Below, piece after piece: positions 1 to 8,585 of a DNA stretch of 64,000 bases. Where the stretch lies: positions 6,696,001 to 6,760,000 of the forward strand of contig NZ_CP025624.1 in the NCBI RefSeq assembly GCF_002874965.1, given 5' to 3'. The translations under genes were made by a program, and so were the position numbers. The notes beneath the pieces were generated by a model. It did not search any database, was not told where the DNA came from, and saw only the letters and a list, made by a program, of their open reading frames with translations. This DNA is from Pseudomonas sp. NC02 (GTDB taxonomy: Bacteria > Pseudomonadota > Gammaproteobacteria > Pseudomonadales > Pseudomonadaceae). Numbering within the stretch: position 1 is the stretch's first letter; every line of letters begins with the position of its first letter.

Positions 1-1261
1 CCTGGTGGTTGCCATAACGGGAAATATCGAGGCCTTCGGCACTGATTTGCGGGGTTTTCTTCGCCATCAGGTCGGCCAGCAAACGACCAGAGCCACAGGC
101 CATGGTCCAACCGAGGGTGCCGTGGCCGGTGTTCAGGAACAGGTTTTTGAACGGGGTAGCACCGACAATCGGCGTGCCGTCTGGCGTGGTCGGGCGCAGG
201 CCGGTCCAGAAGCTGGCCTGGCTCAAATCACCGCCCTGAGGATAAAGGTCGTTGACGATCATCTCCAGGGTTTCCCGCCGACGCGGGTTCAGCGACAGGT
301 CAAAACCGGCTATCTCAGCCATGCCACCGACGCGAATACGGTTGTCGAAACGGGTGATCGCGACCTTGTAGGTCTCATCGAGAATGGTCGAGGTCGGGGC
401 CATCGCCGGGTTGGTGATCGGCACGGTCATCGAGTAACCCTTGAGCGGGTACACCGGCGCCTTGATTCCCAGCGGCTTGAGCAATTTCGGCGAGTAGCTG
501 CCGAGGGCCAGCACGTAGCGGTCGGCAGTTTCCAGCTTGCCGTCGATCCACACGCCGTTGATCCGGTCACCGGCGTAGTCCAGGCGCTGGATATCTTGCT
601 CGAAGCGGAATTCGACACCCAGTTGCTTGCACATGTCGGCAAGGCGGGTGGTAAACATCTGACAGTCGCCGGTCTGGTCGTTCGGCAGGCGCAGGGCACC
701 GGCAAGAATATCGGTGACGCTCGCCAGGGCCGGCTCGACGCGGGCAATCCCGGCGCGGTCCAGCAGCTCGTAAGGCACACCGGACTCTTTCAATACCGCG
801 ATGTCCTTGGCAGCACCGTCCAGCTGAGCCTGGGTACGGAACAGTTGGGTAGTCCCCAAAGTGCGCCCTTCGTAGGCGATGCCGGTCTCGGCACGCAGCT
901 CGTCGATGCAATCGCGGCTGTATTCGGACAGGCGCACCATGCGCTCCTTGTTCACCGCATAACGGCTGGCGGTGCAGTTACGCAGCATTTGCGCCATCCA
1001 CAGGTACTGGTCGATATCGGCGGTGGCCTTGATCGCCAGGGGCGCATGGCGCTCCAGCAGCCATTTGATGGCCTTGAGCGGCACACCCGGCGCAGCCCAT
1101 GGCGAGGCATAGCCCGGCGAGATCTGCCCGGCGTTGGCGAAACTGGTCTCCATGGCCACAGCCGGCTGACGGTCGACCACGACCACTTCAAAACCAGCTC
1201 GTGCCAAATAGTAGGCACTGGCCACGCCAATGACACCGCTACCCAAGACCAGAACGCGCAT
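1..1261 (-). CDS. dadA: D-amino acid dehydrogenase small subunit DadA (partial, C-terminus off the left edge)
   Basis: DadA is a membrane-associated flavoprotein that oxidises D-amino acids, chiefly D-alanine made from L-alanine by DadX, to the 2-oxo acid and ammonia. The reverse strand starts [20 protein letters not shown], a GxGxxG FAD-binding Rossmann motif at residues 8-13, and stays open to base 1. About 420 codons are visible; the family is about 430 long, so only some ten residues are missing. The end seen here reads [10 protein letters not shown], which fits the DadA tail. An AGGGAA ribosome site lies before the ATG. The divergent neighbour is the Lrp-type regulator DadR, the usual arrangement. 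The start and identity are solid; only the truncation limits the call. Confidence 0.95.
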   Translation of the reverse strand, partial: MRVLVLGSGVIGVASAYYLARAGFEVVVVDRQPAVAMETSFANAGQISPGYASPWAAPGVPLKAIKWLLERHAPLAIKATADIDQYLWMAQMLRNCTASRYAVNKERMVRLSEYSRDCIDELRAETGIAYEGRTLGTTQLFRTQAQLDGAAKDIAVLKESGVPYELLDRAGIARVEPALASVTDILAGALRLPNDQTGDCQMFTTRLADMCKQLGVEFRFEQDIQRLDYAGDRINGVWIDGKLETADRYVLALGSYSPKLLKPLGIKAPVYPLKGYSMTVPITNPAMAPTSTILDETYKVAITRFDNRIRVGGMAEIAGFDLSLNPRRRETLEMIVNDLYPQGGDLSQASFWTGLRPTTPDGTPIVGATPFKNLFLNTGHGTLGWTMACGSGRLLADLMAKKTPQISAEGLDISRYGNHQ

Positions 1262-1417
1262 TTTTATTCCCTCATCACGGCTTGACCGCTGACGTTTGTT
1301 GTTCAGCACAAAGATGTGGGCAGTATAAAAAGCAATCACCAGTGCATTTCACTATATAACTGCCTATATTTGGCGACAAATCTCGGCAAAAACCCTTTTC
1401 ACGGAGGAGCATCCCCT

Positions 1418-1906
1418 ATGCGGACCAACACTCAGACCAAGCGGGAGCTGGACAAGATCGACCGCAACATCCTGCGCATCCTGCAGGCCGACGGGCGAAT
1501 TTCGTTTACTGAACTGGGGGAAAAGGTCGGGCTGTCGACTACGCCGTGCACCGAGCGGGTCCGGCGCCTGGAGCGCGAAGGGATCATCATGGGCTACAAC
1601 GCCCGGCTCAACCCGCAGCATCTGAAGGGCAGCCTGCTGGTGTTTGTCGAGATCAGCCTCGACTACAAGTCCGGCGACACCTTTGAAGAATTCCGACGCG
1701 CCGTGCTGAAACTGCCCCACGTGCTGGAGTGCCACCTGGTGTCGGGGGATTTCGACTATCTGGTGAAGGCGCGCATTTCGGAGATGGCGTCGTACCGCAA
1801 GTTGCTCGGCGATATCCTGCTCAAGCTGCCCCACGTACGGGAGTCCAAGAGCTATATCGTGATGGAAGAGGTGAAAGAGAGCCTGAACCTGCCGATCCCG
1901 GATTAA
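1418..1906 (+). CDS. dadR: Lrp/AsnC-family regulator DadR
   Basis: This 162-residue protein has an N-terminal AsnC-type helix-turn-helix (about residues 14-60, with ISFTELGEKVGLS as recognition region) and a C-terminal ligand-binding RAM domain (about 70-150). DadR activates dadAX in response to alanine in Pseudomonas. I chose the ATG at 1418 because a strong GGAGGAG site sits at 1403-1409 and the protein then has normal Lrp length; the open frame extends 34 codons further upstream but without a ribosome site. It is divergent from dadA with 156 bp between, which must hold both promoters. Position and family make the DadR name likely, although Lrp paralogues are common. Confidence 0.92.
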   Translation: MRTNTQTKRELDKIDRNILRILQADGRISFTELGEKVGLSTTPCTERVRRLEREGIIMGYNARLNPQHLKGSLLVFVEISLDYKSGDTFEEFRRAVLKLPHVLECHLVSGDFDYLVKARISEMASYRKLLGDILLKLPHVRESKSYIVMEEVKESLNLPIPD

Positions 1907-1920
1907 GACAGCACCACAGG

Positions 1921-1950
1921 CCAATGTGGGAGCGGGGACATCCGCTAGAC
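1921..1950. repeat. Degenerate half REP element
   Basis: The stretch ccaatgtgggagcgggga carries the arm motif TGTGGGAGCGGG shared with the full REP inverted repeats elsewhere in the window, but no opposing arm is present. It sits between the convergent ends of dadR and the cysteine-cluster gene and overlaps the stop of the latter. It looks like a decayed single REP. Confidence 0.35.
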
Positions 1951-2298
1951 CAATACCTGACGCGTCGACGCCATGTACGCATGAATCTGCTTTTCCACCC
2001 GTGGGTGGATCAACTCCACCGGGCGGCGGTCGTTGGGGCATGGCAAGGTCGGCGTGGTGCCGAACAAGCGGCAAATCAGCGGGCGCTCGTCGTACACGGT
2101 GCAGCCATTGGGGCCAAGGTGCACGCAGTTGAGTTCGTCCATCGCCGCTTCCTGCTCGGCAGCGGTCTTGCGCGGCAGGCGCGACATTTCCTCGGGGGAC
2201 GTGGTCACCGGCCCACAGCAGTCGTGGCAACCCGGGACACACTCGAACGAGGGAATCTGCCGGCGCAGCGCGTTGACTTTCTGACTGTTGCAACTCAT
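1945..2298 (-). CDS. YkgJ-family cysteine-cluster protein
   Basis: A 117-residue soluble protein rich in cysteines: C3, C20, C24, C27 and C28, then a second group in NCVHLGPNGC, LICRLFG and LPCPN. This spacing is typical of the YkgJ (UPF0153) family, whose cysteines are thought to bind zinc or an iron-sulfur cluster; the function is unknown. I use the ATG at 2298; an in-frame GTG two codons earlier (2304) is an alternative, and neither has a strong ribosome site. It converges with dadR and is divergent from the PauB-type oxidase, so it appears to be a single-gene unit. Confidence 0.8.
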   Translation of the reverse strand: MSCNSQKVNALRRQIPSFECVPGCHDCCGPVTTSPEEMSRLPRKTAAEQEAAMDELNCVHLGPNGCTVYDERPLICRLFGTTPTLPCPNDRRPVELIHPRVEKQIHAYMASTRQVLV

Positions 2299-2413
2299 CG
2301 ACACAGGGACCGAACGGCGAATAGGCGTGGATTCTGCCCTAAAAGCCCCCGGTGAGACAGCTTCGCCCGACCGCTGTATCCTGCGTCAAATTTTCCAAAC
2401 AGGGATGCTCCCC

Positions 2414-3706
2414 ATGACCGCCAGCGCCCGGCACGCCAATTCCTACTACGCCGCCAGCAGTTTCCCGCAGCCTGATTATCCGGTGCTGACAGGTGAAATC
2501 TTGGCCGATGTGTGCGTGGTCGGCGGCGGCTTTTCGGGGCTCAACACCGCTCTGGAACTGGCCGAACGGGGTTTCAGCGTGGTCCTGCTGGAAGCCCGCA
2601 AGATTGCCTGGGGCGCCAGCGGGCGCAATGGCGGGCAACTGATTCGTGGCGTCGGTCATGGCCTGGATCAGTTCACCAACGTCATCGGCACCGAGGGCGT
2701 GCGCCAGATGAAATTGATGGGCCTGGAAGCCGTGGAAATCGTGCGCCAGCGGGTCGAGCGTTCGCAGATCGCCTGCGACCTGACCTGGGGCTACTGCGAC
2801 CTGGCCAACAAACCCCGCGACCTGGAACACCTGGCCGCCGACGCCGAAGAGCTGCGAAGCCTCGGTTATCGCCACGAAGTGCGCCTGCTGCAAGCGGGCG
2901 AAATGCGCAGCGTGATCGGTTCCAACCGCTATGTTGGCGGCATGATCGACATGGGCTCTGGCCACCTGCACCCGCTGAACCTGGCCCTCGGCGAGGCAGC
3001 CGCTGCACAGCAGTTGGGCGTCCGGTTGTTCGAGCATTCCGAGGCGGTGCGGATCGATTACGGCCCGGAGGTCAACGTACACACCGCCCAGGGCAATGTG
3101 CGCGCCAAGACCCTGGTGCTGGGCTGCAATGCTTATTTGAACGGCCTGAACCCGCATCTGAGCGGCAAGGTGCTGCCCGCCGGCAGCTACATCATCGCCA
3201 CCGAGCCCTTGAGCGAAGCCCAGGCAGCCGAGTTGCTGCCGCAAAACATGGCGGTGTGTGACCAGCGGGTGACGGTGGATTACTTCCGGCTGTCAGCCGA
3301 CCGACGCTTGCTGTTCGGCGGTGCCTGCCATTACTCCGGACGGGATCCGAAGGACATCGGTGCCTATATGCGTCCGAAAATGCTGCAGGTGTTCCCACAA
3401 CTGGCCAACGTGAAAATCGACTACCAGTGGGGCGGGATGATCGGCATTGGCGCCAACCGCCTGCCGCAGATTGGCCGACTGGCCGACCAGCCCAATGTGT
3501 ATTTCGCCCAGGCCTATGCCGGCCATGGCCTCAACGCCACCCACCTGGCAGGCAAACTGTTGGGCGAAGCCATCAGCGGCCAGCAAAGCGGGCGCTTTGA
3601 TCTGTTTGCCAAGGTGCCGCACATCACTTTCCCGGGCGGCAAGCATTTGCGCTCGCCGCTGCTGGCGCTGGGAATGCTCTGGCACCGATTGAAAGAACTG
3701 GTCTGA
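2414..3706 (+). CDS. pauB: FAD-dependent amine oxidase, PauB/PuuB-like (gamma-glutamylputrescine oxidase family)
   Basis: This 430-residue flavoprotein has the DAO-type N-terminal FAD motif VVGGGFSGLNTALELA (GGGFSG at about residues 37-42) and the conserved WGASGRNGGQL segment. PuuB/PauB enzymes oxidise gamma-glutamylated polyamines to the aldehyde in putrescine, cadaverine or spermidine breakdown. The ATG at 2414 gives the family's usual length; an upstream in-frame start at 2288 would add 42 unlikely residues. From memory, the same neighbour of dadR in P. aeruginosa is one of several PauB paralogues, and a PauC-type aldehyde dehydrogenase lies 5 kb away here. Substrate is inferred; other amine oxidases of this fold (sarcosine oxidase-like) are possible. 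Confidence 0.82.
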   Translation: MTASARHANSYYAASSFPQPDYPVLTGEILADVCVVGGGFSGLNTALELAERGFSVVLLEARKIAWGASGRNGGQLIRGVGHGLDQFTNVIGTEGVRQMKLMGLEAVEIVRQRVERSQIACDLTWGYCDLANKPRDLEHLAADAEELRSLGYRHEVRLLQAGEMRSVIGSNRYVGGMIDMGSGHLHPLNLALGEAAAAQQLGVRLFEHSEAVRIDYGPEVNVHTAQGNVRAKTLVLGCNAYLNGLNPHLSGKVLPAGSYIIATEPLSEAQAAELLPQNMAVCDQRVTVDYFRLSADRRLLFGGACHYSGRDPKDIGAYMRPKMLQVFPQLANVKIDYQWGGMIGIGANRLPQIGRLADQPNVYFAQAYAGHGLNATHLAGKLLGEAISGQQSGRFDLFAKVPHITFPGGKHLRSPLLALGMLWHRLKELV

Positions 3707-3707
3707 A

Positions 3708-3944
3708 TCAGCCGCGCCAGAAGGGCTTCAAGCCTTCCCGGCGCGCCTGCTCGGCACTCAGGCCCACGTCTCGCAGTTGCTCGGGGGTCAGCTCCAGCAA
3801 GGTTTTGCGCGTATGCATGCGGTGCCAGAACAACGCCCATGAACTGAGTGTGGGGGCCTTGGTACGCGCCGCCATGCGCCGCTCCTGCCCGGCTTCCAGT
3901 TCCTGACTGTGTAACGCCAACCGCACATCGCTCATACCGCTCAT
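3708..3944 (-). CDS. DUF1127 (YjiS-like) small protein
   Basis: A 78-residue basic protein whose C-terminal half matches the DUF1127 pattern: a tryptophan-rich helix (SSWALFWHRMHTRKTLLEL) followed by LTPEQLRDVGLS and a short tail ending FWRG. Small DUF1127 proteins have been linked to RNA binding and phosphate or carbon responses in alphaproteobacteria; the role in Pseudomonas is not settled. I chose the ATG at 3944 because AGGGGCAGG precedes it; 3935 and 3959 are alternatives. It converges on the end of the PauB-type gene and is divergent from the MocR regulator, a pairing that suggests the regulator controls it. Confidence 0.72.
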   Translation of the reverse strand: MSGMSDVRLALHSQELEAGQERRMAARTKAPTLSSWALFWHRMHTRKTLLELTPEQLRDVGLSAEQARREGLKPFWRG

Positions 3945-4022
3945 TTTCCTGCCCCTCATTAACGTGTTGCCATGAGTACGTAGGATGAGCCGGCGCGTAA
4001 AACCATGACAGATTCAACCACC

Positions 4023-4088
4023 CTGTATTAAATCCATACAGATACTGCCTATCGGCCGCTGAATCCTGTATTTTCAGCCTATCTGTAC
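4023..4088. promoter_or_regulatory. Repeated CTGTAT/ATACAG motifs, candidate MocR operator
   Basis: Between the divergent DUF1127 and MocR genes lie CTGTAT at 4023-4028, ATACAG at 4036-4041, CTGTAT at 4066-4071 and CTGTAC at 4083-4088. The first two form an inverted repeat with a 7-bp gap; ATACAGATA at 4036-4044 is also opposed by TATCTGTAC at 4080-4088. MocR-type regulators such as GabR bind spaced direct and inverted hexamers in such regions. The binding role is inferred. Confidence 0.45.
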
Positions 4089-4109
4089 TGGTAACCGGGA
4101 AGCACCGCC

Positions 4110-5534
4110 ATGACCCTATACGTCAACCTCGCCGAACTGTTGGGCACGCGCATCGAGCAGGGCTTCTATCGCCCGGGCGACAGATTGCCGTCAGTTCGGG
4201 CCTTGAGTGTGGAGCATGGGGTCAGCCTGAGCACCGTGCAGCAGGCCTACCGCGTACTGGAAGACAACGGCCTGGCGATGCCCAAACCCAAATCCGGCTA
4301 CTTCGTACCGGTGGGCCGCGACTTGCCGGCATTGCCCGCCGTAGGCCGCCCGGCCCAGCGCCCGGTGGAAATTTCCCAGTGGGACCAAGTGCTGGAGCTG
4401 ATCCGCGCGGTGCCACGCAAAGACGCCATACAGTTGGGCCGGGGCATGCCGGATGTATTGTCGCCGACCATGAAACCCCTGCTACGCAGCCTCGCCCGGA
4501 TCAGTCGGCGCCAGGACATGCCGGGGCTGTATTACGACACTATCCACGGCAACCTGGACCTGCGTGAACAAATTGCCCGCCTGATGCTCGACTCAGGCTG
4601 CCAACTGACGCCCCAGGACCTGGTGATCACCACCGGCTGCCACGAGGCCCTGTCTGCCAGCATCCACGCCATTTGCGAGCCCGGCGACATCGTTGCCGTC
4701 GACTCGCCAAGCTTCCACGGCGCCATGCAAACACTGAAGGGCCTGGGCATGAAAGCCCTGGAAATCCCCACCGACCCACTCACCGGTATCAGCCTGGAAG
4801 CGCTGGAACTGGCACTGGAACAATGGCCGATCAAAGTCATACAGTTGACCCCCAACTGCAACAACCCACTGGGCTACATCATGCCGGAGTCGCGCAAACG
4901 CGCACTGCTGACCCTGGCCCAGCGCTTTGACGTGGCGATCATCGAAGACGACGTGTATGGCGAACTGGCCTACAGCTACCCGCGGCCACGCACCATCAAG
5001 TCCTTCGACGAAGATGGCCGCGTCGTACTGTGCAGCTCTTTCTCGAAGACCCTCGCACCCGGCCTGCGGATTGGCTGGGTCGCACCCGGTCGCTATCTGG
5101 AGCGTGTGCTGCACATGAAATACATCAGCACCGGCTCCACCGCGACCCAGCCGCAGATCGCAATTGCCGAGTTTCTGAAAGGTGGACATTTCGAGCCACA
5201 TTTGCGGCGGATGCGCACGCAATACCAGCGCAATCGCGACCTGATGCTCGATTGGGTCAGCCGCTATTTCCCGGCGGGCACCCGCGCCAGCCGCCCCCAG
5301 GGCAGTTTCATGCTGTGGGTGGAACTGCCGGAAGGCTTCGATACCCTGAAACTCAACCGGCTGCTGGTGGATGAAGGTGTACAGATTGCAGTGGGAAGTA
5401 TCTTTTCCGCCTCCGGCAAGTACAGGAACTGCCTGCGCATGAACTACGCTGCCAAACCAACGCCGCAGATTGAAGAGGCTGTACGCAAGGTCGGCGCGAC
5501 CGCCAGCCGGTTGCTGGCCGAAGCGATGGACTGA
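4110..5534 (+). CDS. MocR/PdxR-type regulator: GntR helix-turn-helix fused to an aminotransferase fold
   Basis: This 474-residue protein begins with a winged helix GntR domain (about residues 1-75, motifs RPGDRLPSVRAL and SLSTVQQAYRVLE) and continues with a fold-type I aminotransferase domain to the end. The PLP lysine lies in SSFSKTLAPGLR, residue 313. MocR proteins use bound PLP, sometimes with an amino acid, as the signal and normally control a neighbouring gene and themselves. Here the divergent neighbour is a DUF1127 gene, with CTGTAT repeats between them. The effector and target are not known. The start at 4110 gives the standard N-terminus. Confidence 0.88.
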   Translation: MTLYVNLAELLGTRIEQGFYRPGDRLPSVRALSVEHGVSLSTVQQAYRVLEDNGLAMPKPKSGYFVPVGRDLPALPAVGRPAQRPVEISQWDQVLELIRAVPRKDAIQLGRGMPDVLSPTMKPLLRSLARISRRQDMPGLYYDTIHGNLDLREQIARLMLDSGCQLTPQDLVITTGCHEALSASIHAICEPGDIVAVDSPSFHGAMQTLKGLGMKALEIPTDPLTGISLEALELALEQWPIKVIQLTPNCNNPLGYIMPESRKRALLTLAQRFDVAIIEDDVYGELAYSYPRPRTIKSFDEDGRVVLCSSFSKTLAPGLRIGWVAPGRYLERVLHMKYISTGSTATQPQIAIAEFLKGGHFEPHLRRMRTQYQRNRDLMLDWVSRYFPAGTRASRPQGSFMLWVELPEGFDTLKLNRLLVDEGVQIAVGSIFSASGKYRNCLRMNYAAKPTPQIEEAVRKVGATASRLLAEAMD

Positions 5535-5587
5535 CCTTTTACGGGAAATAGCCGTCATATGCCGACAATCGCCCTGATTCGGAACCC

Positions 5588-7162
5588 ATGTCATTGATGA
5601 CCCACCGGCTATTACCGTTTTTCCTGCTGGGCATCCTGGCCCTGGGCGGCTGCGCCACCATCGACGCGCCACGCACACCCAGCGAGGCGCTGCCGGCCAG
5701 CGAATCTTCCTTCGGCCGCTCGATCCAGGCCCAGGCCGCTCCCTACAAAGGCCGCTCCGGGTTCCGCCTGCTGCCCAACAGCAGCGAAGCCTTCATGGCC
5801 CGCGCCGAACTGATCCGCAACGCCCAGACCAGCCTCGACTTGCAGTACTACATCGTCCACGACGGCATCAGCACCCGCATGCTCGTGGATGAACTGCTCA
5901 AGGCCGCCGACCGTGGCGTGCGCGTGCGCATCCTGCTGGACGACACCACCAGCGACGGCCTGGACCAGATCATCGCCACCCTCGCCGCCCACCCGCCGCA
6001 GATCCAGATTCGCCTGTTCAACCCGCTGCACCTGGGCCGCAGCACCGGCGTGACGCGGGCCATGGCGCGGCTGTTCGACCTGTCGCTGCAACACCGGCGC
6101 ATGCACAACAAGCTGTGGCTGGCAGACAACAGCGTGGCCATCGTCGGCGGGCGCAACCTGGGGGATGAGTATTTCGACGCCGAGCCCAACCTCAACTTCA
6201 CCGATATCGACATGCTCAGCGTGGGCCCGGTGGCCGAGCAACTGGGCCACAGTTTCGATCAGTACTGGAACAGTGCCCTGAGCAAACCCATTGGTGACTT
6301 CGTCAGCAGCGCTTCCAAAGGCGACCTGGCCAGCGCCCGCGTACGCCTGGAAGATTCCCTTGCCGAGTCTCGCCAACAAAACCATGCCCTGTACAACCGC
6401 CTGCGCACCTACAAGACCCAGCCGCGCATGGACATCTGGCGCCGTGAGCTGATCTGGGCCTGGAACCAGGCACTGTGGGATGCGCCGAGCAAGGTGCTGG
6501 CCAAGGCCGATCCGGATCCACGGCTGCTGCTGACGACCCAACTGGCGCCGGAGTTGGAAGGTGTCAGCCATGAGCTGATGATGATTTCGGCTTACTTCGT
6601 GCCCGGGCAGCCCGGGCTGGTGTACCTGACCGGGCGTGCGGACGCCGGCGTATCGGTAAGCCTGCTGACCAATTCCCTGGAAGCCACCGACGTACCGGCC
6701 GTGCACGGCGGTTATGCCCCCTATCGCAAGGCGCTGCTGGAACACGGGGTGAAGCTATACGAGTTGCGCCGCCAGCCGGGAGACGGTGGCGGCAGCGGAC
6801 CTCATCTGTTCCGCAAAGGTACATTCCACGGTTCGGATTCCAGCCTGCACAGCAAGGCGATCATCTTTGATCGGGAGAAATCCTTCATCGGCTCATTCAA
6901 CTTCGACCCGCGCTCGGTGCTGTGGAACACCGAAGTCGGGGTGCTGGTGGACAGTCCCGAACTGGCGGAACACGTGCGCAACCTGGCACTGGAGGGCATG
7001 GCGCCCCCGTTGAGCTACCAGGCGAAGCTGCAGGATGGCCAGGTGGTATGGGTGACCGAAGACAACGGCCAACTGCACACCCTGACCCGCGAACCCGGCA
7101 GTTGGTGGCGCCGGTTCAATGCCTGGTTTGCCACATCCGTCGGGCTGGAACGCATGCTTTAA
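5588..7162 (+). CDS. Phospholipase D-like (cardiolipin synthase-like) lipoprotein
   Basis: The 524-residue product starts with a lipoprotein signal (LGILALGGC, lipid cysteine about residue 22) and carries two HKD motifs: HNKLWLADNSVAIVGG with its histidine at residue 173 and HSKAIIFDREKSFIGS with its histidine at residue 421. Both end in the usual G(G/S)xN segment (GGRN, GSFNFD). Enzymes of this superfamily transfer or hydrolyse phosphatidyl groups; the lipidated, periplasm-facing form resembles the YmdC/ClsC-type branch rather than ClsA. Substrate is unknown. The ATG at 5588 or the one at 5597 could be used. It appears monocistronic and is followed by a REP element. Confidence 0.85.
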   Translation: MSLMTHRLLPFFLLGILALGGCATIDAPRTPSEALPASESSFGRSIQAQAAPYKGRSGFRLLPNSSEAFMARAELIRNAQTSLDLQYYIVHDGISTRMLVDELLKAADRGVRVRILLDDTTSDGLDQIIATLAAHPPQIQIRLFNPLHLGRSTGVTRAMARLFDLSLQHRRMHNKLWLADNSVAIVGGRNLGDEYFDAEPNLNFTDIDMLSVGPVAEQLGHSFDQYWNSALSKPIGDFVSSASKGDLASARVRLEDSLAESRQQNHALYNRLRTYKTQPRMDIWRRELIWAWNQALWDAPSKVLAKADPDPRLLLTTQLAPELEGVSHELMMISAYFVPGQPGLVYLTGRADAGVSVSLLTNSLEATDVPAVHGGYAPYRKALLEHGVKLYELRRQPGDGGGSGPHLFRKGTFHGSDSSLHSKAIIFDREKSFIGSFNFDPRSVLWNTEVGVLVDSPELAEHVRNLALEGMAPPLSYQAKLQDGQVVWVTEDNGQLHTLTREPGSWWRRFNAWFATSVGLERML

Positions 7163-7176
7163 GAACAGCGACGGGA

Positions 7177-7270
7177 CCTGTGGGAGCTGGCTTGCCTGCG
7201 ATGGCGGAGTGTCAGTTTACGTATCCGGTGCTGACACTCCGCCATCGCGGGCAAGCCCGGCTCCCACAGG
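7177..7270. repeat. REP inverted repeat (REPIN)
   Basis: A 94-bp imperfect palindrome with arms CCTGTGGGAGCTGGCTTGCC and its near complement ending in CTCCCACAGG. The inner arms tggcggagtgtcag/ctgacactccgcca also pair, so the whole element can fold into one long hairpin. It lies between the convergent PLD-like and MFS genes and may also act as a transcription barrier. Confidence 0.85.
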
Positions 7271-7286
7271 TGATCGCATTTCAAGT

Positions 7287-8429
7287 TCAGGCGGGTTGTG
7301 CGGCGCCGAACGCACCTTGGCGCAGCAACAGGATCACCAACCCCAACGCCCCCGCCGCCATCAACAACGGCAACGCATGCCCGCTGATCCACTGGCTGCC
7401 GGCACCGGCCACCAGCGGGCCGATCAGGCAGCCAATGCCCCACAGCTGCGCGATATGCGCATTGGCGCGCACCAGCGCGTCGTCGCGGTAGCGCTCGCCA
7501 ATCAGGATCAGCGACAGGGTGAATAACCCGCCGGCGCTGGCCCCGAACAGCACCCACACCGGCCAGATCATCAGCGTATCGAGCAACAGCGGAATCGCCA
7601 GGCTCGTCACCAGCAGCATCAGCGCGCAGCCGAGAAACAGCGTGCGCCGAGGCAGGTAGTCCGCCAGCGCGCCAATCGGCAGTTGCAGCAACGCATCACC
7701 GACCACCACCGTGCTGACCATCGCCAGGGCAATCTCGGCGGTGAAACCCTGTTGCAGGCAATACACCGGCAACAACGTAAGAATCATCGCCTCGAATGCG
7801 GCGAACAACGCCACCGCCCAGGCAATCGCCGGCAAGCCCTGGCAGAAGCGCAGCAGGTCGCCAAAGGTCACGCTGAAAGACTCGGCAGTCGGCGCACCGG
7901 AACGGCCCAGCAGCAGGATCGGCGAGCACGTCAGCAGACCGACACCCACCCAGAAGCCAATATCGTTGTCCGTACCCAGCGCGCCCAGCAGCAGCGGGCC
8001 CGACAGCTGGCTCAAGGCATAGCTGCAGCCATACAGCGCCACCAGACGGCCGCGCCAGCGTTCGATCACCAGTTGGTTGATCCAGCTTTCGCCGAGGATA
8101 AACACGATGGTCAGGATCACCCCGATCATCAGCCGCAACACCAGCCATACCGGGTAGCTGGGCAATACCGCCAGCAAGCCGATGGAAATCGCCCCCGCCC
8201 ACAGGCACAGGCGCATCAGGTTCGCCGTGCCCAGGCGCGAGGCCAGGCCGCTGGAGACCTTGGCACCCAGCAGCACACCGAAGGCCGGCATCGCCGCCAT
8301 GACTCCGATGGCGAAGCTGCCATAGCCCCAGCTTTCCAGGCGCAGGGACACCAGCGGCATGCTCACGCCCAAGGCCAGGCCCACGCTCAAGACCGACGCC
8401 AACACGGCGAAATAGGTCGCCCAACGCAT
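7287..8429 (-). CDS. MFS transporter
   Basis: A 380-residue, strongly hydrophobic protein with about twelve predicted membrane helices and the MFS loop pattern between helices 2 and 3 (LLGAKVSSGLASRLG). Beginning MRWATYFAVLASVLSV, it starts at the ATG at 8429, preceded by AGGAGCGTGG; a longer frame to 8465 lacks support. The transported compound cannot be told from sequence. It lies between the PauB-type and PauC-type genes, so a role in amine or amino-acid uptake or export is possible but only suggested by location. It is flanked by REP elements on both sides and seems transcribed alone. Confidence 0.85.
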   Translation of the reverse strand: MRWATYFAVLASVLSVGLALGVSMPLVSLRLESWGYGSFAIGVMAAMPAFGVLLGAKVSSGLASRLGTANLMRLCLWAGAISIGLLAVLPSYPVWLVLRLMIGVILTIVFILGESWINQLVIERWRGRLVALYGCSYALSQLSGPLLLGALGTDNDIGFWVGVGLLTCSPILLLGRSGAPTAESFSVTFGDLLRFCQGLPAIAWAVALFAAFEAMILTLLPVYCLQQGFTAEIALAMVSTVVVGDALLQLPIGALADYLPRRTLFLGCALMLLVTSLAIPLLLDTLMIWPVWVLFGASAGGLFTLSLILIGERYRDDALVRANAHIAQLWGIGCLIGPLVAGAGSQWISGHALPLLMAAGALGLVILLLRQGAFGAAQPA

Positions 8430-8470
8430 TTCCACGCTCCTGTGGATGATTTGGAGATCACACAAAACAG

Positions 8471-8559
8471 TGTGGGAGCGGGCTTGCTCGCGAATGCGGT
8501 GTACCAGTCAATACATCAGCGACTGTGATACCTCATTCGCGAGCAAGCCCGCTCCCACA
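8471..8559. repeat. REP inverted repeat (REPIN)
   Basis: An 89-bp element whose outer arms TGTGGGAGCGGGCTTGCTCG and CGAGCAAGCCCGCTCCCACA are perfect complements, extended by cgaat/attcg and separated by a loop of about 40 bp. It sits between the MFS gene start and the end of the aldehyde dehydrogenase gene. Confidence 0.92.
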
Positions 8560-8585
8560 TTTTTTACAGCGGTGTTCCTGGAGGC

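Noticed and set aside
5..1285. 426-codon plus-strand open frame at the left edge
   Set aside because: It is antisense to dadA, has no recognisable domain and is of the low-complexity Gly/Val/Arg/Gln type produced opposite GC-rich genes.
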